From: an uncultured Fluviicola sp.
GTDB lineage: Bacteria > Bacteroidota > Bacteroidia > Flavobacteriales_D > Crocinitomicaceae
DNA: 64,000 nt
Direction of reading: 5' to 3'
Assembly: GCA_913009205.1 (NCBI GenBank)
Contig: CAJVYC010000012.1
Location: 20,813 to 84,812, forward strand
This document shows positions 58,765 to 64,000 of the stretch, piece by piece (positions within the stretch are counted from its first letter, which is position 1; each line of letters begins with the position of its first letter). The translations under genes and the position numbers were made by a program. The notes under the pieces were generated by a model that did no database searches, was not told the DNA's origin, and was given only the letters and a program-made list of their open reading frames with translations.

Positions 58765-58832
58765 CAGGAAATATCTCACTTAGAAGCTTAAATAGAATAA
58801 GAAAAACGTAGTTTTTGATGGGGGGAACGGGA

Positions 58833-58906
58833 AGTGACCTGCTTCTAACCAAAAGTAGCTTACTTCTGACCAAAGAGTCTCTTACTTTTAACGGAAAGTA
58901 ACCTAG
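58833..58906. repeat. Imperfect tandem repeat of 21-22 bases upstream of ribBA
   Basis: Three imperfect units start at 58833, 58854 and 58876, each beginning AGT and containing a CTTCT- or CTTTT-type core followed by A(a/c)CCAAA or AACGGAA; a fourth partial unit begins at 58897. One unit contains the local palindrome AAGTA-GCT-TACTT. The repeat lies between ribBA and the glycosyltransferase gene. Confidence 0.6.
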
Positions 58907-58949
58907 TCAAGTTTAATATCTAGTTGTGTTTTTAGCGCTAATTAAAATT

Positions 58950-60131
58950 TCAACAATTTATTAAGTCGATCAATTCTTCAGTTGATTTTGACCATGAAAA
59001 ATTGTCTCGTACATAGTTGTGTCCACCAATTGCGATTTTTTCTCGCAGCTCAGGATTGTTCAATAACAATTCAATTTTATAAAGAATCTCCTCTTTGGAG
59101 TTCCCTACTAAAATTTGAGAGTTAGGATTGGCTTCAATTGCGTTATTGGCAAGATCGGTAGTAATACAAGGCGTTTTCAATGCCATTGCTTCGAGAAGCT
59201 TGTTCTGCATCCCAGTACCTATCATCATCGGAGCGAGGAATATCTTTCCGTTTGCATACGATTTTCGAATGTCATCAACCCAGCCTGTTAGTTCGACTTT
59301 GGAATTCGCGTTTGCCATTTTTACAACATAAGAGTTAGGCTTAGCGCCAGAAATCAGTAATGTTGAATTTTTGAATTCAGGTAAAATTTCATTTACAATG
59401 TAAGCCACGGCATCGACGTTTGGTGGGTAGCTCATGTTTCCGACAAAGACGAAGTCAAATTTCTCAGGGCGTTCAACATTTTCGAAGAAGGATTTATCAA
59501 TTCCATTTGGAACACAAAGAATTTTATCTTTGTCCGGATGGGCAATTAACTGCCGATCTTGGTCGCTGATTATTGTTCTGTGCTCAAAGAAATCAAAAAT
59601 GCTTTGCTCGTATTTCAATAAGCGATTGGCCTCTATTTTAAAGAGCCATTTTTTATAAAAAGGTTGTCGATCTACACGTCTAAGGATGCCTGCGCTCAAT
59701 GCATCCATATAGTCCAAAGTTTTAGGCGTGTCATGAATGTTTTTTACGTATTCAGAAGTCCTAATAAGCTGACAATAAATATGTTTATAGTTACTCTCTT
59801 TAATTAAAGATTTAATCTTAGTTTCCGCTTTTTGAGAAAAGAAATATCCTGTTTGAATAGGCAGAATTGAAAATAATGCTTTCACCAAATTAAAGAATCG
59901 AGTCAGTGGTTTGAGTTGATGAATGTACAATTCAGAACAAATTTCCTCAACAATTTCGCGGTGCACAGCTTTAACCGGTTTGTCAGAAAGAGAAAATAGT
60001 GTTACGTTGAATTCTTTCGCCAATTCCTTAATTTGGTGGTATGCACGAAGCTTATCTCCTTTTTCAAGAGGATAAGGAAATCGGGATACGATAATCAGGA
60101 TTTTCGGCTTATATGGACTTGATGAACTCAA
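58950..60131 (-). CDS. Glycosyltransferase family 4-type protein
   Basis: A 393-residue GT-B enzyme. The acceptor-side start ILIIVSRFPYPLEKGDKLRA (about 11-30) has the G-D-x-R motif of GT4 enzymes. The C-terminal domain contains FVFVGNMSYPPNVDAVAYIV (about 229-248), LTGWVDDIRKSYANGKIFLA and the donor-binding PMMIGTGMQNKLLEAMALKT with the E-x7-E-like segment. A role in surface polysaccharide or LPS synthesis is likely; sugars unknown. Overlaps the next glycosyltransferase gene by 23 bases and is the last gene of the LptF/G operon. Confidence 0.92.
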   Translation of the reverse strand: MSSSSPYKPKILIIVSRFPYPLEKGDKLRAYHQIKELAKEFNVTLFSLSDKPVKAVHREIVEEICSELYIHQLKPLTRFFNLVKALFSILPIQTGYFFSQKAETKIKSLIKESNYKHIYCQLIRTSEYVKNIHDTPKTLDYMDALSAGILRRVDRQPFYKKWLFKIEANRLLKYEQSIFDFFEHRTIISDQDRQLIAHPDKDKILCVPNGIDKSFFENVERPEKFDFVFVGNMSYPPNVDAVAYIVNEILPEFKNSTLLISGAKPNSYVVKMANANSKVELTGWVDDIRKSYANGKIFLAPMMIGTGMQNKLLEAMALKTPCITTDLANNAIEANPNSQILVGNSKEEILYKIELLLNNPELREKIAIGGHNYVRDNFSWSKSTEELIDLINC

Positions 60132-61284
60132 TTAGTTGTGCGCTGACTTTTTCTGGATTATGATGCAAATTAACATATCTCTTCGCTTCCAATCCCAATT
60201 TTTGCCTTTTGTTTTCACTATTCACAAGTTCATAAACCGCGGATAGTATCTCTTGCTTTGTGTTGGCAATTCGAACGCCATCGAAATTTAGCAATCCTTG
60301 TGCGCCAAGATCCGTGGTGATGATCGGGATCCCTAAAGCCATCATTTCAAGAATTTTAACTCGAATTCCAGATCCTGATTGGATAGGAGAGACAAGAATT
60401 CCCATTTCTGAAACGAATTCTTCTAAATCTTGAACGAAGCCTTCAACGACAATTCCTTGGTCCTTATTCGTTGTGTATAGCGACTCTGAATCAACACCAG
60501 CAATATGAAATTCTAGGTCCGTATTTGCTTTTCTCAATTCAGACATCAATTGAATGACTTCATCTACAGCTTCGATATTTGGAGACCAATTCATTGCTCC
60601 GAGGTGAAAAATAGATGATCTCTTGTAATCGTGACCCTGCTCTACAATGTCAGTAGTTAAAGTGATGTTAGACTTAGGAGTGGAAATACCAAGAGCGTTG
60701 AAATCATTCAAATCTTCTTGTGAAATGGTCATCAATCCATCCACTTTATTCAATGTTCCAATTTCGTATTTCTTTAAATCTTTAGCCAGTCCACTTAAAT
60801 ACTTTTTTTTGATCGGATTGCTTTCATTCTTAGCGAGTCCTTCCCAGATCTTAAATTCAACGTTGTGCGTTCGGACAAGTATTTTTCCTTTGAATGACTT
60901 TTTTATTTCATAAATGTACGGAGTTGTGTAAAGTCCATCTAGAATAATTGTTTCAAAGCGCTGTGAATCAATAGTACGAATGATTTTATCGGACATTTTA
61001 CGATTGTAAAAACGATCAATGTTGTACGATTTTTTATTGAAAAGGTATTTAATGGCTTCTTTTGGACGAACAGCTGTTTCAATCAAAACCGCTTCGGGTT
61101 TTAAAGAATCGATCCAATGAATGGGAAATGAATCTAAATTGAATGGATGTTTCGTTGTGGCAATAGATAAGTATTTAACCTCTGAGGTAACCTTCAGAAG
61201 GTTCTCAAGAAAATTTGCAGAAGCCACACAGCCTCCATCTACTTTTGGATAAGCTGGTTTACTGGTTATGTAGAGCGTTTTCAA
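60109..61284 (-). CDS. Glycosyltransferase family 4-type protein
   Basis: A 391-residue GT-B enzyme related to the neighbour. N-terminal start LYITSKPAYPKVDGGCVASA, C-terminal domain with FHLGAMNWSPNIEAVDEVIQ, VVEGFVQDLEEFVSEMGILV and the donor-binding PIQSGSGIRVKILEMMALGI. It is likely part of cell-envelope glycan assembly. Overlaps the LptF/G permease gene by four bases upstream and the second glycosyltransferase gene by 23 bases downstream, so the three are cotranscribed. Confidence 0.92.
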   Translation of the reverse strand: MKTLYITSKPAYPKVDGGCVASANFLENLLKVTSEVKYLSIATTKHPFNLDSFPIHWIDSLKPEAVLIETAVRPKEAIKYLFNKKSYNIDRFYNRKMSDKIIRTIDSQRFETIILDGLYTTPYIYEIKKSFKGKILVRTHNVEFKIWEGLAKNESNPIKKKYLSGLAKDLKKYEIGTLNKVDGLMTISQEDLNDFNALGISTPKSNITLTTDIVEQGHDYKRSSIFHLGAMNWSPNIEAVDEVIQLMSELRKANTDLEFHIAGVDSESLYTTNKDQGIVVEGFVQDLEEFVSEMGILVSPIQSGSGIRVKILEMMALGIPIITTDLGAQGLLNFDGVRIANTKQEILSAVYELVNSENKRQKLGLEAKRYVNLHHNPEKVSAQLIEFIKSI

Positions 61285-62756
61285 GACCTCTTAAATCTAA
61301 ATAGTTTCACGATCTTCGCCATTAGCTTTGCCCAATATTCACTTGAATTAATCGGTAGATCATTGGCGGCAGAGTACATCATCCATACGGCGATTGGTGC
61401 AAGTATGAATGAGGAGAACCACATTCCCACGATTGGAGTAAGAGTTCCTGACTCGGCCATGTTATCACCAACGGTAAGCAGTACGAAATAAACCATAAAT
61501 AGGAGTGCAGCAATGACAACAGGTGCTCCAAACCCACCTTTACTAACGATTGCCCCCAGAGGCGCACCAATAAAGAAAAGAATGACAATCGCAGCTGTCA
61601 ATGCAAATTTTCGATTGAATTCAATCATGTAATCATCCATGTCCCTTTCCAATGCGTCCATGAAGTTGAGCTGCCCCTCAACGTTTTTGTTCAATCTTCG
61701 AACGGTTGTTTGGGCTTTTTTTATAGCCTTGATTTTTTTGTCGTATACAACGTCCTTGAAATTTACAGCGTTGTCTGGAACTTCAAAGTCATTCTGATCT
61801 TCTACTTCTTTTATTGAATGGTCTTTATATGAAATGGAAGAAAAATAGATGTGTCCACTTTTGATATTCATCAAGAAATTTTTCAGAATATCCTTTCCGT
61901 TCGCCTTTATTGAATCCATGGCATCATTGATTTGAAAGACGTTTAGCATTTCATGCTTGTCCTTCATTAGCTCTTCTCTTGACCGTTCTAAATCAAAACC
62001 ATTGATGTTAATTTTGTAAGTCATCTTTTCGAATTTCGATTTCCATACAGGATGATTGCTATGCGTGCTATGATTGATTCCATCTGCACTGAAATTTGGC
62101 GTTTGCGGCTCTAATTCCCTGTGTACCGTTCCATTGGTCATTTCAAAGAATAAATAAGCTCCATTTTTTGATTTGTAGATTTTTCCCGATTCTGCACGAA
62201 CCGTTTTAATTTCGTTGGGTGTTGTATGATCGTGAATTAGAATTCCTTCAAATTGATTACCTTCTCCTTTGTCGACCTTAATCACATAGCCATCAAGCTC
62301 ATTGCTATAAACACCTGGTGTTAGGACTGTAGATATTTTAGTGTTTTGAATATCGAAAATTAATGAATGCCATTTAAGATTCGCGACGGGTATGACGTAA
62401 TTGGCGAAGTAGAAGGTCCCCATAGCAATGATTATGACGACAGCGAATAAAGGGCGTACAATCTTGTAAAGAGACATTCCAGAAGCTTTGAGCGCTGTTA
62501 ATTCATTATTCTCTGCCAGGTTTCCAAAGGTCATAATTGAGGACAGAAGAATCGCTAGGGGTAAAGCCAGGGGAATTAAACTTGCTGAAACGTAGAAGAG
62601 AAGTTCAACGATTATTGAAACCTCCAGTCCTTTGCCCATTAAATCGTCGATGTATTTCCAAAAGAATTGCATCACCAATAAAAACATGGAAATCGCAAAA
62701 GTAGCTAGGAAAGGACCTGCGAATGAACGTACACTGAAATAGTAAAGTCGTTTCAA
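61281..62756 (-). CDS. LptF/LptG family LPS-export permease
   Basis: A 491-residue inner-membrane permease of the YjgP/YjgQ family. Membrane segments are at about 10-35, 50-75, 100-120 (N-terminal) and about 390-480 (C-terminal), with a large periplasmic beta-jellyroll between (about 120-370). FWKYIDDLMGKGL, LPLAILLSSIMTFGNLAENN and ELTALKASGMSLYKIVRPL are family hallmarks. In Bacteroidota one protein type usually replaces the separate LptF and LptG or forms a dimer. It heads the run with two glycosyltransferases, consistent with LPS or lipooligosaccharide biogenesis. Confidence 0.94.
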   Translation of the reverse strand: MKRLYYFSVRSFAGPFLATFAISMFLLVMQFFWKYIDDLMGKGLEVSIIVELLFYVSASLIPLALPLAILLSSIMTFGNLAENNELTALKASGMSLYKIVRPLFAVVIIIAMGTFYFANYVIPVANLKWHSLIFDIQNTKISTVLTPGVYSNELDGYVIKVDKGEGNQFEGILIHDHTTPNEIKTVRAESGKIYKSKNGAYLFFEMTNGTVHRELEPQTPNFSADGINHSTHSNHPVWKSKFEKMTYKININGFDLERSREELMKDKHEMLNVFQINDAMDSIKANGKDILKNFLMNIKSGHIYFSSISYKDHSIKEVEDQNDFEVPDNAVNFKDVVYDKKIKAIKKAQTTVRRLNKNVEGQLNFMDALERDMDDYMIEFNRKFALTAAIVILFFIGAPLGAIVSKGGFGAPVVIAALLFMVYFVLLTVGDNMAESGTLTPIVGMWFSSFILAPIAVWMMYSAANDLPINSSEYWAKLMAKIVKLFRFKRS

Positions 62757-62822
62757 TTCAAAAAAAGATTATCTAAAATTAGATTGTGAAATGTAAACGA
62801 TTGGAAATTAAGAATATTGAAA

Positions 62823-63209
62823 TTAAGCTCCAAGAATTCTTTTAAGTTCGCCAATTTGTTGATCCCAGAAACGACTAGATTCATCAAGCTCATCTGGTTC
62901 AGCAAAATCAGTAATCGATAAAATCACGGCTTTAGTCATTGGATCAACCTCATATCTTAATTCGAAGTATGCCTCTGAGTCATCCTCTTCATCTTCGATC
63001 CATCTGAATTTCACCTTTGTGTTTGCCTTTTTCGCAAGAAGTCTTGCTTCTTCCTCACCACCATCCCAAAGGAAAGTATATACGTCGTCATTAATATTTA
63101 CGTCGTCAGCAAACCATTCGCTTAATCCGCTAGGAGTGCTTAACATATTATCCAAAACTTTAATAGAAGTTTTTAATAAATATTCAAGTTCAAATCTTTC
63201 TTTTTCCAT
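62823..63209 (-). CDS. START-like domain protein
   Basis: A 128-residue small soluble protein of the Bacteroidota START-like (AHSA1/SRPBCC) group. ERFELEYLLKTSIKVLDNML (3-22), then PSGLSEWFADDVNINDDVYT and FLWDGGEEEARLLAKKANTK, and VILSITDFAEPDELDESSRF near the end. Such proteins form a hydrophobic cavity; ligand unknown. It precedes the LptF/G operon by 66 bases and is the last gene before a long non-coding stretch. Confidence 0.9.
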   Translation of the reverse strand: MEKERFELEYLLKTSIKVLDNMLSTPSGLSEWFADDVNINDDVYTFLWDGGEEEARLLAKKANTKVKFRWIEDEEDDSEAYFELRYEVDPMTKAVILSITDFAEPDELDESSRFWDQQIGELKRILGA

Positions 63210-63394
63210 TATATATTCTGAAATACTCGCTAGTTAGTTAAAGCGCGCAATATACACATTCTTTTCTCTCTAAACCACTTGTCTTTAACAATCTCCGCTA
63301 CAATGTTAATAACTTGTTCTTTAAGGCTTATTAGGTGCAACCGGGAATTATGAGGTCTGACGTTTTGCTAAACCTTTTTAAATCTCAGAAATAC

Positions 63395-63420
63395 AAAAAA
63401 AACAAGGCTTAAGTTGCCTT
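63395..63420 (-). terminator. Terminator-like hairpin, minus strand
   Basis: AAGGC (63404-63408) pairs with GCCTT (63416-63420) with a seven-base loop; on the minus strand the stem is followed by G and then eight T residues. No gene is known immediately upstream on that strand. Confidence 0.5.
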
Positions 63421-63650
63421 TTCAAACTAGAAAGAAAAGAATGTTCGGTATCCTAGAATTAAGTGATAATGCTGTTTCCTGAAACTCTGCTTTCAATTTA
63501 TTGATTGAGGCTTAAGTGGTTGTTTATTAGCGATTAATGATGGTTGATATGCTGTTAATAATAAATTAACCCAAATGAGAACAATTTATCCAACCCAAAC
63601 GTCACTCCAATTTAAACTCCAAATGAATTTCACAGATCAATATTATAAAT

Positions 63651-63683
63651 AAAAAAATGGTGAAACATTTAATCTCCATCACC
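63651..63683 (-). terminator. Terminator-like hairpin, minus strand
   Basis: GGTGA (63659-63663) pairs with TCACC (63679-63683); on the minus strand AT and then a run of seven T residues follow. The loop is long (15 bases). Could end a minus-strand RNA coming from the tRNA side. Confidence 0.4.
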
Positions 63684-63720
63684 TTTTATTGGAAGACATT
63701 CTCTCCATTGGTCAACGATC

Positions 63721-63751
63721 AAAAATAGAACTCTACGAGGGTTGTATTTTT
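63721..63751. repeat. Strong imperfect hairpin
   Basis: AAAAATAGAACTCT pairs with AGGGTTGTATTTTT around a three-base loop ACG, with one G-G mismatch and one G-T wobble. The first arm overlaps a minus-strand TATTTTTG match to the -7 consensus. Confidence 0.55.
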
Positions 63752-63804
63752 ATGTCCGTCAAAATGTTTAAACGCGCATCAGAAGAAGCGATTAACTCCT
63801 AACA

Positions 63805-63911
63805 GATATGTCTCGTTCTTAAGGAAAATACACTGATTTCATTTCAAGAGAAAATGGGAAATGTGTTTAATGAAATCAACAGAATATCAGACTAAGAACG
63901 GTTCAAATATC
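63805..63911. repeat. Three nested inverted repeats
   Basis: Outer GATAT/ATATC (63805-63809, 63907-63911), middle CGTTCTTA/TAAGAACG (63814-63821, 63893-63900) and inner TGATTTCATT/AATGAAATCA (63834-63843, 63869-63878), each perfect, in nested order. They could fold into one long RNA stem-loop with internal loops. Confidence 0.6.
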
Positions 63912-63919
63912 CTGAACGC

Positions 63920-63949
63920 AAAAAAGGATACCATTTCTGATATCCTTTT
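63920..63949 (-). terminator. Terminator of the tRNA-Met transcript
   Basis: AAAAGGATA (63922-63930) pairs with TATCCTTTT (63941-63949) with a 10-base loop; on the minus strand the stem ends in six T residues. It directly follows the tRNA 3' end. Confidence 0.8.
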
Positions 63950-63950
63950 G

Positions 63951-64000
63951 TAGCGAGAGGGAGATTTGAACTCCCGACCTCCGGGTTATGAATCCGGCGC
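63951..64000 (-). tRNA. tRNA-Met (CAU anticodon), 3' part only
   Basis: The last 50 bases contain, on the minus strand, the anticodon arm with CAT at plus positions 63988-63990 (loop TTCATAA, stem CCGG/CCGG), the variable loop, the T arm with GGGAG-TTCAAAT-CTCCC (TTCAAAT at 63964-63970) and the 3' acceptor strand ending TCTCGCTA. The 5' acceptor strand and D arm lie beyond the window. CCA is not encoded. A CAU anticodon could also belong to an Ile2 tRNA; the missing 5' half prevents a decision, though elongator Met is most likely. Confidence 0.9.

Larger units (their letters stand above)
63210..63950. other. 741-base non-coding stretch rich in inverted repeats
   Basis: I see no supported protein gene. 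Contents: two minus-strand terminator-like hairpins (63395-63420, 63651-63683), a strong hairpin (63721-63751), a set of nested inverted repeats (63805-63911) and a tRNA terminator (63920-63949). Short frames of fewer than 20 codons carry no coding signal that I trust. Confidence 0.7.

Noticed and set aside
58742..58873. N-terminal extension of ribBA (44 codons)
   Set aside because: It crosses the -7 box and the tandem repeat, and RibBA proteins start at [14 protein letters not shown] sequence.
58741..58949. FMN riboswitch upstream of ribBA
   Set aside because: No RFN-element core sequences were seen; only an imperfect tandem repeat and a -7 box.
63660..63780. Short minus-strand frame with coding-like residues (ending LVEFYF) between the hairpins
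   Set aside because: Only about 19 open codons, no start and no family; may be chance in an AT-rich region.

Overview
The window is a chromosomal segment of a low-GC member of the Bacteroidota, most likely order Flavobacteriales and closest in flavour to the Crocinitomicaceae/Cryomorphaceae (Fluviicola-like). The evidence is Bacteroidota-only families (DUF4301, DUF6913-like, DUF4835/PorD, DUF5683, DUF3276, GSCFA, Bacteroidota-type RpoZ and RpoD, BatA, START-like), a type IX secretion (T9SS) sorting domain, promoters of the TTG-N18..21-TAnnTTTG type, and almost no Shine-Dalgarno sequences. Family-level placement is inference. I see no prophage, insertion sequence, CRISPR array or rRNA. The content is mostly core metabolism, cell envelope and information processing.

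Layout. 1-2.3 kb: end of a DUF4301 gene, a DUF58 protein and a DMT transporter. 2.3-9.5 kb: a tightly packed plus-strand run, beta-barrel protein, prmC, ligA, DUF6913-like, dapA, nrnA and two FKBP-type lipoproteins. 9.6-16.5 kb: M23/LysM peptidase, then bamD, rpoZ, coaBC, porD, recN (overlapping or nearly so) and a GSCFA protein. 16.6-18.6 kb, minus: an ECF sigma factor and an unusual membrane anti-sigma-like partner. 18.7-21.4 kb: mdh and a secreted protein. 21.4-32.1 kb, minus: flavoprotein, two secreted proteins including an EEP nuclease, then the block parA-parB-DUF5683-dapB-lepB-wbqC, a PUR-type protein and an ABC exporter. 32.2-36.7 kb, plus: leucine dehydrogenase, nusB, DUF1573, yajC, a small Cys-rich lipoprotein and a T9SS-exported Omp28-like protein. 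37-41 kb, minus: gapdh, rpoD, htrA. 41.1-47.5 kb, plus: dapF, an unknown gene, GNAT, mltG, glycosylasparaginase and a GH2 beta-mannosidase. 47.5-51.4 kb: a repeat-bearing lipoprotein, then marR-osmC-outer-membrane receptor. 51.4-63.2 kb, minus: rluE, a methyltransferase, a dihydroorotase homologue, BatA, TIGR02757, LolD-type ATPase, ribBA, two glycosyltransferases, an LptF/G permease and a START-like protein. 63.2-64 kb: a hairpin-rich non-coding stretch and the 3' part of a tRNA-Met.

Functional threads: the meso-diaminopimelate/lysine pathway (dapA, dapB, dapF at three separate loci), cell-envelope assembly (bamD, lepB, yajC, mltG, LptF/G, LolD-like, M23), T9SS (porD, a type A sorted Omp28 protein, and a type-B-like C-terminal domain on an anti-sigma-like protein), chromosome maintenance (ligA, recN, parAB) and NAD/flavin/CoA metabolism. 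The observations most worth a second look are the anti-sigma-like protein ending in a T9SS-type-B-like domain, two unlinked lipoproteins sharing a CxC...C signature, a dihydroorotase homologue without the HxH metal site, and the cluster of hairpins and nested inverted repeats next to the tRNA.
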